Notes: generated by a model from the letters alone, not told the origin. A stretch of 64,000 nt of DNA from SHZI01 sp964417725 (GCA_964417725.1 CAYQIV010000011.1:37817-101816); one strand, 5' to 3'. Counted from the stretch's first letter, positions 9,928-18,309 are shown. Translations and numbers: made by a program.

Positions 9928-11082
9928 ATGAGCAACCGCGCGCAGATCGCCGAGGCCCGGCACCTGCTTCAGGTCTACGGCCAGCTGCCGATCGCACCCA
10001 CCACCGCCAGCGGCGTCTGGCTGCACGAAGGCGAGCGGCGCATCCTCGACCTCTACGGTGGCCATGCCGTCGCCGCGCTCGGTTATGCCCACCCGGCAAT
10101 GATCGAGGCGCTCGAGCGCCAGGCACGCAACATGTATTTCCAGAGCAATGCGGTGGCCCTCGAAGTGCGTGCCGAGGCAGCGGATGCATTGGCGGCGATC
10201 GCGCCGGCCGGGCTCGACCGCGTGTTCTTCGTCAACAGCGGGGCCGAGGCCAACGAGAACGCGCTGAAGATCGCCTGTCGCCTCACCGGTCGGCCGAAGG
10301 TCGTGGCACTGGAACACGGGTTCCATGGGCGCACGGCCGCAGCGGCTGCCGTCACCTGGGGTTCGCAGGGCTGGTACGGCTTCCCGCGCGCACCCTTCGA
10401 CGTGTGCTTCGCACCGCGCGACGACGCCGAGGCCGCGGCGCGGTGCATCGACGGCGAGACGGCCGCGGTCATCATCGAACTGGTGCAGGGCCTGGCCGGC
10501 GCCCATGACCTCGACCCGGCGGTCGTCGCCGCCATCGCCGCAGCCTGCCGCCGCCACGGCGCGATGTTGATCATCGACGAGGTGCAGAGCGGCGTCGGGC
10601 GCTGCGGCGAGCCTTTTGCCGCGCAAGGCTATGGCGTGCTGCCCGACATGCTGACCACGGCCAAGGCGCTCGGTGGCGGCTTCCCGTGCAGTGCGCTGCT
10701 GCTCACTGCCGGCGTCGCCGCCCGGATCCGGCCCGGTGAACTGGGCACGACCTTCGGCGGCGGGCCGATGGCCTGCGCACTGGTCAGCACGGTGATCGAC
10801 GTCATCCACCGCGACAGGCTGCTCGACAACGTCCGCACGTTGTCGGTGGTGATCCGCGAGCGCGCGTGCACGGGCCCGGTGACGGCCGTCCAGGGGCGCG
10901 GTTTCCTGCTCGGACTGCGCTGCCGGCGCGAGGCGAAGCAAGTGCAGGCCGAGCTGCTCGAACGCGACATCCTGGTGGGCACCAGCGCCGATCCGATGGT
11001 CATCCGGCTGCTGCCGCCGCTGACGCTCGAGCGGTCGCATGTCGATCTTTTCCTGAACACGCTGGCGGCGCTGCCCGCCTGA
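9928..11082 (+). CDS. argD: Acylornithine aminotransferase
   Basis: This class III PLP aminotransferase makes N-acylornithine from the semialdehyde and glutamate. SGAEANENALK binds cofactor phosphate, IIDEVQSG carries the ring-contacting Asp, and Lys246 in TTAKALGGG forms the Schiff base. At 384 residues it fits ArgD. ATG 9928 follows the argC stop by 11 bases and has a GAGGA site upstream; the same frame is open further upstream only as an extension into argC. Some ArgD enzymes also act in succinylarginine catabolism or lysine synthesis. Confidence 0.92.
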   Translation: MSNRAQIAEARHLLQVYGQLPIAPTTASGVWLHEGERRILDLYGGHAVAALGYAHPAMIEALERQARNMYFQSNAVALEVRAEAADALAAIAPAGLDRVFFVNSGAEANENALKIACRLTGRPKVVALEHGFHGRTAAAAAVTWGSQGWYGFPRAPFDVCFAPRDDAEAAARCIDGETAAVIIELVQGLAGAHDLDPAVVAAIAAACRRHGAMLIIDEVQSGVGRCGEPFAAQGYGVLPDMLTTAKALGGGFPCSALLLTAGVAARIRPGELGTTFGGGPMACALVSTVIDVIHRDRLLDNVRTLSVVIRERACTGPVTAVQGRGFLLGLRCRREAKQVQAELLERDILVGTSADPMVIRLLPPLTLERSHVDLFLNTLAALPA

Positions 11083-11096
11083 CGAGGACCCTGCCG

Positions 11097-12107
11097 ATGA
11101 AAAATTTCTACGATCTTGCCGAATTGCCCATGGGCCAGGTGGAAGAGCTGCTGGCCCTGGCGCGGCGTTTGCAGACCCACCCCGAGCCACGCGCGCTGGA
11201 GGGCAAGGTGCTCTCGCTGCTGTTCCTCAGCCCGTCGCTGCGCACCCTGTCGTCATTCCAGGCGGCGATGGTGCGCCTTGGCGGCGGCGCCTTCGTGATC
11301 TCGCCCGACATGTCGATCCACGGCCTCGAGACGCGTGAGGGCATCGTCATGGACGGCCAGGCTGCCGAGCATATCCGCGAGGCGATCCCGGTGATCTCGG
11401 CCTACGGTGACGCCATCGGCATCCGTGCTTTCGCCGAGCGTCGCGACCTTGCGGCCGACCTCGGCGACCACAACTACCATGCCATGGCCGAACTCGTCTC
11501 GCGCCCGCTCATCAACATGGAATCGGCGGCTTATCACCCGTGTCAGAGCCTCGCCGACTGGAAAACCATGGACGAACTCGACGTGCCGCGCCGGGGCGGG
11601 AAGTTCGTCCTCACCTGGGCGTATCACCCGCGGGCGCTGCCGCTGGCGGTGCCGACCTCGACCGTACAGATGGCGGCGATGCGCGGCATGGACGTCACCG
11701 TGCTGCGGCCGGAAGGCTTCGAGCTGCCGGCGCCGGTCATGGACCGGGCGCGGCAGCTGGCCGAGGCCTCGGGGGGATCGCTGCGCGAGACCAGCGACCG
11801 CCGCGAGGCCCTCGAGGGCGCGCAGGTGATCTATGCCAAGGAATGGGCGGCAACGCGCGACTATGGCGACAAGCTTGCCGACCAGAAGCTGCGCAACGAG
11901 CTGGTCGACTGGTGCGTCGACGAACCGTGGTTTGCCACCGCCGCGCCGGAGTGCCGCTTCATGCACTGCCTGCCCGTGCGCCGCGGCGTGGTCGTCCAGG
12001 ACCGTGTGCTCGACGGGCCGCGCAGCGTCGTCATCCACGGCGCCGAGAACCGCATGTGGGCGCAGATGGCCGTGCTCCACCGCCTGATGGGAGGTTCGCG
12101 CGCATGA
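11097..12107 (+). CDS. argF': N-acylornithine carbamoyltransferase, predicted N-succinylornithine type
   Basis: This 336-residue transcarbamylase is not ordinary OTCase. It shows the AOTCase/SOTCase signature: SPSLRTLS (45-52) for carbamoyl phosphate, HPCQ (147-150), and HCLPVRR (290-296). The segment MDGQAAEH places Ala90 where B. fragilis SOTCase has Pro90 and Xanthomonas AOTCase has Glu92. Published mutagenesis showed that replacing that Glu with Ser, Pro or Ala changes preference from N-acetyl- to N-succinylornithine. Other stretches (EAIPVISAYG, the YAKEWAA region) also look closer to the Bacteroides enzyme, as I recall it. I infer N-succinylornithine as substrate. It overlaps argB by four bases. 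Confidence 0.88.
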   Translation: MKNFYDLAELPMGQVEELLALARRLQTHPEPRALEGKVLSLLFLSPSLRTLSSFQAAMVRLGGGAFVISPDMSIHGLETREGIVMDGQAAEHIREAIPVISAYGDAIGIRAFAERRDLAADLGDHNYHAMAELVSRPLINMESAAYHPCQSLADWKTMDELDVPRRGGKFVLTWAYHPRALPLAVPTSTVQMAAMRGMDVTVLRPEGFELPAPVMDRARQLAEASGGSLRETSDRREALEGAQVIYAKEWAATRDYGDKLADQKLRNELVDWCVDEPWFATAAPECRFMHCLPVRRGVVVQDRVLDGPRSVVIHGAENRMWAQMAVLHRLMGGSRA

Positions 12108-13033
12108 AGAACATCCAGAACCGCGACGTCATCGTGGCGGCGCTCAAGCACGCCGCACCGTACATTCGCCTCTACAAGAAGCAGACCTTCGTCATCAAGG
12201 CCGGCGGCGAGGTGTTCTCCTCGGAGGAAACCACCGACCTGTTGCTCGAACAGGTGGCGATCCTGCACCAGGTCGGCATTCGTGTCGTGCTGGTGCACGG
12301 CGGCGGTCCGCAGTCGACGGCGCTGGCCAAGGCGCTTGGCGTGGAGACGCGCATGGTCGGCGGCCGACGCGTCACCGATGAGAAAGCGCTGGAAATTGCC
12401 ACCATGGTCCTCAACGGCCAGATCAACACGCGCATCCTCGCTGCCTGCCGTGACTACGACGTGCCGGCGGTCGGCATCAGCGGGGTCGACGCCGGCCTGA
12501 TCCAGGCGCACCGGCGTCCGCCGATGCAGGTCGAGGGTCACGACGGCGGGCCGGTCGACCTCGGCTTTGTCGGTGATATCGACGTGGTCGACACCGACGT
12601 GCTGCGCACGCAGCTCGAGAATGGCCTGGTGCCTGTGGTCAGCCCGCTGTCGGCCGATGGCCAGGGCACGCTGCTCAACATCAATGCCGACACGGTCGCG
12701 GCGGCGCTGGCCGCAGCGCTGGGCGCGGCCAAGCTGATCCTCGCCTCCGGTGCGCCGGGTATTCTCGAGGACCGCAACGACCCGGCCTCGCTGGTCTCCT
12801 ACACCGATCTCGCCGGCCTCGAGCGGCTGCGCGCGCAGGGCTCGCTGGCCGACGGCATGCTGCCCAAGGCACGTGCCATCGAGTCCGCGCTGGCCGGCGG
12901 CGTGTCGCGCGTTCACGTCATTTCCTACAAGGTCCCGGACAGCCTGCTGCTCGAGATCTTCACCAACGAGGGCACGGGGACGATGGTGGTGGCCAACGTC
13001 GATACCCTCACCGCCGAGGAACAGGGCCAGTGA
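12104..13033 (+). CDS. argB: N-acylglutamate kinase
   Basis: ArgB phosphorylates N-acylglutamate. Amino acid kinase motifs are clear: FVIKAGGEVF near residue 30, VLVHGGGPQ, and the nucleotide end around ILASGAPGILED. ATG 12104 overlaps the argF' stop (ATGA). At 309 residues it is in the range of long, hexameric, arginine-sensitive NAGKs, and the first 25 or so residues (MKNIQNRDVIVAALKHAAPY) resemble the N-terminal helix linked to arginine inhibition. No acetyltransferase domain is fused, so it does not supply the first pathway step as ArgA/B fusions do. Confidence 0.92.
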   Translation: MKNIQNRDVIVAALKHAAPYIRLYKKQTFVIKAGGEVFSSEETTDLLLEQVAILHQVGIRVVLVHGGGPQSTALAKALGVETRMVGGRRVTDEKALEIATMVLNGQINTRILAACRDYDVPAVGISGVDAGLIQAHRRPPMQVEGHDGGPVDLGFVGDIDVVDTDVLRTQLENGLVPVVSPLSADGQGTLLNINADTVAAALAAALGAAKLILASGAPGILEDRNDPASLVSYTDLAGLERLRAQGSLADGMLPKARAIESALAGGVSRVHVISYKVPDSLLLEIFTNEGTGTMVVANVDTLTAEEQGQ

Positions 13034-13069
13034 GCGATCGGCGGGTCTCCCGCCGTGCGAGGTGACACC

Positions 13070-14260
13070 ATGCAGAGACTGTGGGACAAGGGTGAACCGC
13101 TCGACGGGCGCATCCTGCGCTATACCGCAGGCGAGGACCACCGGCTCGACGGGCGCCTGGTGCCCTACGACGTGCGGGCCTCGATCGCCCATGCGCGCAT
13201 GCTGGCGCAGCAGAAGCTGCTCGGTGAAGAGGACCTGCGGGCGATCATCGGCGGGCTTGAAGCCCTGGCTGCCACGCATGCGGCGGGCGAGTGGCAGATC
13301 AGCCTGGAGGAAGAAGACTGCCATACCGCGCTCGAACGCCGCCTGACGGCGCTGACCGGTGAGGCCGGCCAGCGGGTGCACCTTGGCCGCTCCCGCAACG
13401 ACCAGGTGCTGGCGGCGCTGCGCCTCTATCTCATCGACGCTGCGCTGGGCATTGCCACCGCCGTCACCGACCTCGCCACCGCGCTCGATGAACTGTCCGC
13501 ACGAGAGGGCCAGACCGAGCTGCCCGGCTACACCCACATGCAACAGGCGATGCCGAGCTCCGTGCACCTGTGGGCGGCGGGCTTTGCGGCTGAACTTCGC
13601 GACGATGCCGAAGGCTTGCTTGCCGCCCGCCGCCGGATCGACAAGAACCCGCTCGGCAGCGCGGCGGGCTATGGCGTGCCGGGGCTGCCCATCGACCGCG
13701 AAGCGACGCGCCGGGCACTGCACTTCAGCAAGATCCACGAGCCGGTGACGGCGGTGCAGGTCTCGCGCGGCAAGGCCGAGGCGGGTCTGGTCTTCGAGCT
13801 GTCCCTGCTGGTGCAGGACCTCGGGCGCATCGCCGCCGACCTGCTGCTTTTCTACACGCAGGAGTTCGGCTTCATCGCCCTGCCGGACAGCATGACCACC
13901 GGCTCGTCGATCATGCCGCAGAAACGCAATCCCGACGTGCTCGAGCTGGTGCGCGGCGCCGGGCCGACCGTGCAGGCCGCGCTGTTCGAGATCCTCGCCC
14001 TGCCGGCCAAGCTCGGTTCCGGCTACCAGCGCGACCTGCAGCGCATGAAGGCGCCGCTGTTCCGCGCCATCGACCTCGCCGGTGATTCCTGCCGCATCAT
14101 GCAGCACGTCATCGCCGGCGTGCGCTTCGTGCCGGAGAAGATCCGCCTCGATGATTCGATCTATGCCGCCGGGCGCGCCAACCGCATCGTCCTCGACGAG
14201 GGCATCAGCTTTCGCGAGGCCTATCGCCGCGTCGCCGCGGAGCTGAAGCAGAAACCCTGA
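13070..14260 (+). CDS. argH: Argininosuccinate lyase
   Basis: ArgH releases arginine and fumarate. The fumarase/aspartase signature GSSIMPQKRNPD contains the catalytic serine loop; HLGRSRNDQ and GYTHMQQA are also present. ATG 13070 has a strong GAGGTGA site four bases upstream, while GTG 13055 would not. At 396 residues it is about 60 shorter than the E. coli enzyme, the difference falling mainly at the C-terminus; Xanthomonas-type ArgH proteins are also reduced. It is the last gene of the cluster. The gap from argB is 36 bases. Confidence 0.92.
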   Translation: MQRLWDKGEPLDGRILRYTAGEDHRLDGRLVPYDVRASIAHARMLAQQKLLGEEDLRAIIGGLEALAATHAAGEWQISLEEEDCHTALERRLTALTGEAGQRVHLGRSRNDQVLAALRLYLIDAALGIATAVTDLATALDELSAREGQTELPGYTHMQQAMPSSVHLWAAGFAAELRDDAEGLLAARRRIDKNPLGSAAGYGVPGLPIDREATRRALHFSKIHEPVTAVQVSRGKAEAGLVFELSLLVQDLGRIAADLLLFYTQEFGFIALPDSMTTGSSIMPQKRNPDVLELVRGAGPTVQAALFEILALPAKLGSGYQRDLQRMKAPLFRAIDLAGDSCRIMQHVIAGVRFVPEKIRLDDSIYAAGRANRIVLDEGISFREAYRRVAAELKQKP

Positions 14261-14431
14261 TCCCGCCGCCGCCAGGGCCGGCGCGCGACCTGCGCGCTGG
14301 TTCCTTGACGGCAACCCGCCGCAGGAAAACACTGCCCGTGGAGCCATTTTTTCGGGGTGGCAGACGCGGGACAGTGCCCGGGTGGGGCCGGGTACCCGCC
14401 GCCGTGGCACTCCGGCACGAGGGGTACGATC

Positions 14432-15157
14432 ATGAAAACACAGCGGGTTTCATTGCGGCGGTTCCTGCAGGCCGGGTGTTGTGGCGGGCTGCTCGCGCTG
14501 TCCATCCTGTCACCGGCCGGTGCGCAGACGCGGCCGTCCATCGCCGCACTTCAGGCGCAGCTCGCGGCGCTGGAGGCACAGGTTGCCAACAGCACCGTGC
14601 CCGGCATGGCCGGCTACGTGACCATGGACGACAGCAACCCGGCGCGGCCGACGCTGCGCGTCACGGGCGCCAACCTCCAGGTGGTGAATCACCCGATACC
14701 GGGCGCCAACGTGCCGGGTGTCGGCAATGTGATCATCGGTCATGACCAGCCGCGCCTGTGGGGCGGGCCCGTCTGTTCGTTGCCGCAGTACCCCACCGAA
14801 ACCGACTGCCTCAATGGTGGAGGCGCGTGGGCGCTGGAACACAAGAGCGGCGTCCACACCCTCGTCGTCGGTGAGGGCCACCGCTATGCCGGCGCCAATG
14901 GCCTGGTGACGGGGTACCGCAACGATCTCTTTGGCAACGCCGGTGCGGCGCTCGGGGGTGAGGAGAACGCTGCGCTGGGTACCGGCGCGGTGGTCAGTGG
15001 CGGCATCTACAACCGGGCGCCTGGCGAGTACGCCACGGTCACCGGGGGCTATGCCAACCAGGCGGCCGGGTATGCGTCGTCCGTGAGCGGTGGCCTCGGT
15101 CGCTGGGCCGCCAACCTCTACGACTGGGTCGCCGGCGCCCTGACGCAGGAACAGTAG
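14432..15157 (+). CDS. Secreted protein with coiled coil and YadA-head-like repeats
   Basis: A 241-residue exported protein. It has a twin-basic signal peptide ending near AGAQT (about residue 30). A short heptad coiled coil follows (IAALQAQLAALEAQVANS). From about residue 150 to 230 there are degenerate 14-residue repeats of the GxxNxAxGxxAxVxGG type, typical of the left-handed beta-roll head of trimeric autotransporters. There is no YadA membrane anchor at the C-terminus, so it is either released or displayed by another route. GAGGGG 8-13 bases before ATG 14432 supports the start. The 171 bases between argH and this gene contain no clear terminator. Confidence 0.65.
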   Translation: MKTQRVSLRRFLQAGCCGGLLALSILSPAGAQTRPSIAALQAQLAALEAQVANSTVPGMAGYVTMDDSNPARPTLRVTGANLQVVNHPIPGANVPGVGNVIIGHDQPRLWGGPVCSLPQYPTETDCLNGGGAWALEHKSGVHTLVVGEGHRYAGANGLVTGYRNDLFGNAGAALGGEENAALGTGAVVSGGIYNRAPGEYATVTGGYANQAAGYASSVSGGLGRWAANLYDWVAGALTQEQ

Positions 15158-15195
15158 CTGCACAGTCTGGTCGACAGGCGAAGGCGGGGGCGGTG

Positions 15196-16098
15196 ATGGG
15201 CGTGGATGGGCACAGGCGGCTGGTCTGGCGGTGCGCGGTCGTGGCCGTGGTGCTCACCGCGGCTGCCGTCAGCGCCGGCGCGCAGGGCCACACCGATCGC
15301 GCGGCCTTCCTCGCCGCCCTGCCGGGCCCGCCGGAGACGTTCGGCTTCGACGCGCTGCCTTTCGGCATGACGATCGCAGCGGGCACCACGACCGGCGGCA
15401 TCGGCTTCGCCTACGACTTCGGTGGTGCGGCGCTCAAGGTGACCGGTCTCTATCCCGCAGTCTCCGCGCCGCATGCGCTCGGCTCGACCGATGCCGACAT
15501 CCTCCAGGATGGCGACGACCTGGCGTTGTCCTTTGCCGCGACCCATGCCATCGGCCTGTCGATCATTACCCGCGAAGTGCTCGAGGATGACGACCTCGTG
15601 CTCACCGCCGGCGGCCAGCGCATCGGTGTGCGCGGCCCGGCTATCCAGCAGGTGCTGGCGGATGGATCAAACGTCTATTTCCTCGGCGTGGTCTCGCCGT
15701 CGCGGGCCTTTGACAGTGCGACGCTCACCACCACCGGTGGCGGGTACTTCTTCTACAACCTCGATGACATCGTGCGCGCGACGGCCGCCGACAGCGACGC
15801 CGACGGCATCGCCGACAGTGCCGACAACTGCATCCTGCATCCCAATGGACCGCTGGCGCCCGACGCTGGCGGATACAGCCAGCGCGACAGCGACGGCGAC
15901 GGTTACGGCAACGCCTGCGATGCCGACTTCAACGATGATGGCATGGTCAATTTCGCCGACCTCGCTGTGTTCCGCACGGTGTTCGCCAGCGCCGATGCCG
16001 ATGCGGACCTCAACGGCGACGGCATCGTCAACTTCGCCGATCTCGCGATGTTCTGCCAGCTCTTCGCCAAACCGCCGGGTCCCTCGATGAACCATTGA
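15196..16098 (+). CDS. Secreted protein with dockerin-like calcium-binding repeats
   Basis: A 300-residue protein with a signal peptide cleaved near SAGAQ (about residue 30). The central region (30-190) is beta-rich and of no family I recognise. Residues 198-235 contain thrombospondin type 3-like DxDxDG calcium motifs (SDADGIADSADNC, SDGDGYGNACD). The C-terminus carries two dockerin-type repeats (FNDDGMVNFADLAVF and LNGDGIVNFADLAMF). Dockerins pair with cohesins in cellulosomes, but isolated dockerin-like repeats are common in secreted proteins of environmental bacteria. Starts at GTG 15193 and ATG 15196 differ by one residue. The upstream gene is also a secreted repeat protein. Confidence 0.6.
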   Translation: MGVDGHRRLVWRCAVVAVVLTAAAVSAGAQGHTDRAAFLAALPGPPETFGFDALPFGMTIAAGTTTGGIGFAYDFGGAALKVTGLYPAVSAPHALGSTDADILQDGDDLALSFAATHAIGLSIITREVLEDDDLVLTAGGQRIGVRGPAIQQVLADGSNVYFLGVVSPSRAFDSATLTTTGGGYFFYNLDDIVRATAADSDADGIADSADNCILHPNGPLAPDAGGYSQRDSDGDGYGNACDADFNDDGMVNFADLAVFRTVFASADADADLNGDGIVNFADLAMFCQLFAKPPGPSMNH

Positions 16099-16137
16099 TG
16101 GCCGATGTTCATGGCGCCACGTTCGGCTGGCGACGGC

Positions 16138-16284
16138 ATGCAGATTCGCGAAGCACGCCTGTCCGACCTGCCGGCGATCCGGGCGGTACATCTGGCCACT
16201 TTCGGCGACGAGGGCGTGGGCGTTGCGGCGCTGGCTGGCCGTGATGCCGCAGAGTCGATGAATAAGGTGTCGGCAGGAAGCTGA
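16138..16284 (+). pseudogene. Remnant of a GNAT acetyltransferase
   Basis: A 48-codon open frame starts MQIREARLSDLPAIRAVHLA, the usual first strand and helix of a GNAT N-acetyltransferase. It then runs out of homology and stops after about a third of the fold, with no acetyl-CoA-binding motif. I read it as a truncated remnant rather than a functional gene. The arfB gene begins on the other strand 17 bases beyond the stop. Confidence 0.5.
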
Positions 16285-16301
16285 TCGAAACAGGTCTGGC
16301 C

Positions 16302-16724
16302 CTACGACAACGGTTTCTGCCGCAGGGACTTGGTTTCGCTGCGCTGTTTTTTGCCTTCCAGTCGGCGCAGCTTGGCGCCTTTGCCGGGTCGGGTTGCGAT
16401 CCGCTTGCGTCGCACGACGGTGGCGGCGTTGACCAGCTCGTTGAGCCGGTCGAGTGCGTCGTCGCGGTTCATTTCCTGCGTGCGGTGGCGTTGTGCCTTG
16501 AGCACGATGACACCGTCCCGGGTGATGCGCTGGTCGCGCAGCGTCAGCAGGCGCGCCTTGATCTCGGGTGGCAGCGAAGAAGCACGGATGTCAAAGCGCA
16601 GATGAATGGCGCTGGCCACTTTGTTGACATGCTGGCCACCGGCGCCCTGTGCGCGAACCGCACTGAGTTCGACCTCCTCAAGCGGTACGGCGATGCGGGT
16701 GCGGGGTGCGGAGGGGTTGGGCAT
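16302..16724 (-). CDS. arfB: Alternative ribosome-rescue factor / peptidyl-tRNA hydrolase ArfB
   Basis: This 140-residue protein matches ArfB (YaeJ). It enters stalled ribosomes lacking a stop codon and hydrolyses peptidyl-tRNA. The catalytic GGQ is in GAGGQHVNKV near residue 32. The C-terminal tail is strongly basic (KGAKLRRLEGKKQRSETKSLRQKPLS, in two parts), as needed to probe the empty mRNA channel. The size equals that of E. coli ArfB, and it lacks the codon-recognition domains of RF1/RF2. The ATG is at 16722-16724. It is probably monocistronic or co-transcribed with the minus-strand genes upstream. Confidence 0.93.
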   Translation of the reverse strand: MPNPSAPRTRIAVPLEEVELSAVRAQGAGGQHVNKVASAIHLRFDIRASSLPPEIKARLLTLRDQRITRDGVIVLKAQRHRTQEMNRDDALDRLNELVNAATVVRRKRIATRPGKGAKLRRLEGKKQRSETKSLRQKPLS

Positions 16725-16817
16725 TGTCCGTCTCAGGCCGCATTCGAGCCCTGGTGATCTGATGACCCGTCCGCCGCCGCGTGGGCTTTGCTCAGCCGAT
16801 GCCCCCCGGACATCGAC

Positions 16818-17378
16818 TCAGTGCGCGGTCCGGGTCGACCTGGTCGCGTTCGACATCAGCCGGTCGGTCCAGGCAATGCCGATCGCCGAGAGGATGAAGA
16901 CCATGTGGATGATGGTCTGCCACATCACCCCGGCCTCGGTGTATTTGCTGTCTTCGGCGCCGAGGTCGTTGATGGCGATGAAGGTCTTGAGCAGGTGGAT
17001 GGAACTGATGCCGATGATCGCCATCGCCAGCTTGACCTTGAGCACCGAAGCGTTGACGTGGCTCAGCCACTCCGGCTGGTCCGGATGGCCTTGCAGGTTG
17101 AGGCGCGAAACGAAGGTCTCGTAGCCACCGACGATCACCATCACCAGCAGGTTGGAAATCATCACCACGTCGATCAGGCCGAGTACGGCAAGCATGATCA
17201 GCTGCTCGCCGAGGCTGGTGGCACCGAGGATCAGGTGCCACAACTCGATCATGAACAGCACCACGTAGACGCCCTGGGCCAGGATCAAGCCGAGGTACAG
17301 CGGCAGCTGCAACCAGCGCGAGGCGAAAATCAGGGACGGCAGCGGGCCCATGACGGGCTTGTCTGGATTCTGGGTCAT
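16818..17378 (-). CDS. YqhA/UPF0114 family inner-membrane protein
   Basis: This 186-residue integral membrane protein has about four transmembrane segments. It matches the UPF0114 (YqhA, TIGR00645) family by its opening FASRWLQLPLYLGLILAQ and the later VKLAMAIIGISSIHLL segment. The function of the family is unknown. It lies 93 bases from arfB and 56 bases from arsC, all on the minus strand, so a loose operon is possible. Nothing in the sequence suggests a substrate. Confidence 0.85.
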   Translation of the reverse strand: MTQNPDKPVMGPLPSLIFASRWLQLPLYLGLILAQGVYVVLFMIELWHLILGATSLGEQLIMLAVLGLIDVVMISNLLVMVIVGGYETFVSRLNLQGHPDQPEWLSHVNASVLKVKLAMAIIGISSIHLLKTFIAINDLGAEDSKYTEAGVMWQTIIHMVFILSAIGIAWTDRLMSNATRSTRTAH

Positions 17379-17434
17379 GGCAGCAAGTTGCGTACGCGCC
17401 TATCTGCGGGAAAGGGTGCGCCAGCCTAGCGGTG

Positions 17435-17851
17435 TCACCGGTGCTTGCCAAGAGCGTGCAGCATGTCGGCGATATGCGTTCGGATGAGGTCGCGGACAGC
17501 GCGGAATTCGTCAGGTGGCAGGTGCTTCGGGTCGGGGATCGACCAGTCGGCGCGGTGTCGGGCGGGGATGTGCGGGCAGGCGTCGCCGCAGCCCATGGTG
17601 GCGACGAAGTCGAAAGTCTCGGCGGGCAGGTCGTCGAGCGATTTCGAGGTGTGCCGGGTGAGGTCGTAGCCGAGCTCGGCCATCGCCGCGATGGCCTTTG
17701 GATTGACGATGCCGGAAGGCTTCGAGCCGGCGCTCCAGGCCTCGACTGCCTCGCCGCCGAGGAGGCGGGCGAAGGCTTCGGCCATCTGGCTGCGGTTCGA
17801 GTTCTCGACGCAGACGAACAGGACCCGCAGGGGGGCGTGGGTGGGGGGCAT
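17435..17851 (-). CDS. arsC: Arsenate reductase of the low-molecular-weight phosphatase type
   Basis: A 138-residue low-molecular-weight protein tyrosine phosphatase fold with the CX5R loop CVENSNRS at residues 14-21. The further cysteine in MGCGD and the SxAGS and IPDP elements match thioredoxin-coupled ArsC (S. aureus type), which reduces arsenate to arsenite. A tyrosine-phosphatase role is less likely because the loop has the ENSNRSQMAEA arsenate-reductase form. No arsR, arsB or acr3 gene is adjacent in the window, so it is an orphan arsenic gene here. Confidence 0.85.
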   Translation of the reverse strand: MPPTHAPLRVLFVCVENSNRSQMAEAFARLLGGEAVEAWSAGSKPSGIVNPKAIAAMAELGYDLTRHTSKSLDDLPAETFDFVATMGCGDACPHIPARHRADWSIPDPKHLPPDEFRAVRDLIRTHIADMLHALGKHR

Positions 17852-18013
17852 GCCGGGGTGCCTCCATTGAAATGAATACGTGCCGTTGTGGTGCGATCGG
17901 GCGGCCGCCTCATGACCGCCAGCGCCTGGCGGGCCGATACGGTGGCCTTGTAACCTGACCGCGTTACCGCCTCATGACCACCCTTGCGGCCGTTCGCCGC
18001 GGCGACCTTCCCC

Positions 18014-18019
18014 TATAAT
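18014..18019 (+). promoter_or_regulatory. Perfect -10 box immediately before lptM
   Basis: TATAAT at 18014-18019 ends six bases before the ATG of lptM. Transcription would normally begin six or seven bases after the box, at or next to the A of the ATG. No Shine-Dalgarno sequence is visible between. The -35 region is weak (TTCGCC around 17993). This looks like a leaderless or nearly leaderless transcript for lptM-polA. Confidence 0.5.
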
Positions 18020-18025
18020 CGCGCC

Positions 18026-18307
18026 ATGCGTGCCATTGCTGCGGTTATTTTCATCGGTCTGAGTGCCACCCTGCTGGGGGCCTGCGGCATGAGCGGCGAC
18101 CTCTACCTGCCCGCCGAAGCGCTGCCGGCGGCCGTGACGCCCGCGTCACCAGCCGGGACTGCGGCCGAGGCCGGGCCCGAGGCGGCCGAAGAAGCGTCGA
18201 GCGCAGTCCCGCCCGCCCCGGCCGAAACGCCGCCGGCGGATGACATGCCGCCAGAGGCGTTGCAAAAGGCCGCACCGCGCCCGCCATCCCGCGACCAGGC
18301 CGAGTGA
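18026..18307 (+). CDS. lptM: LptM (YifL-like) lipoprotein
   Basis: A 93-residue lipoprotein with lipobox LGAC (Cys20) followed by GMSGDLYLP, the short conserved motif of LptM. LptM helps oxidative maturation of LptD in the outer-membrane LPS translocon. After residue 30 the protein is a low-complexity Ala/Pro/Glu tail, longer than in E. coli. In many gammaproteobacteria this gene precedes lysA or dapF; here it precedes polA and overlaps it if the GTG at 18304 is used. The ATG lies directly downstream of a TATAAT box. Confidence 0.75.
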   Translation: MRAIAAVIFIGLSATLLGACGMSGDLYLPAEALPAAVTPASPAGTAAEAGPEAAEEASSAVPPAPAETPPADDMPPEALQKAAPRPPSRDQAE

Positions 18308-18309
18308 CC

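Noticed and set aside
11861..14410. 849-codon minus-strand ORF
   Set aside because: It runs antisense across argB and argH, has no recognisable domain, and is a product of high GC in the third codon position.
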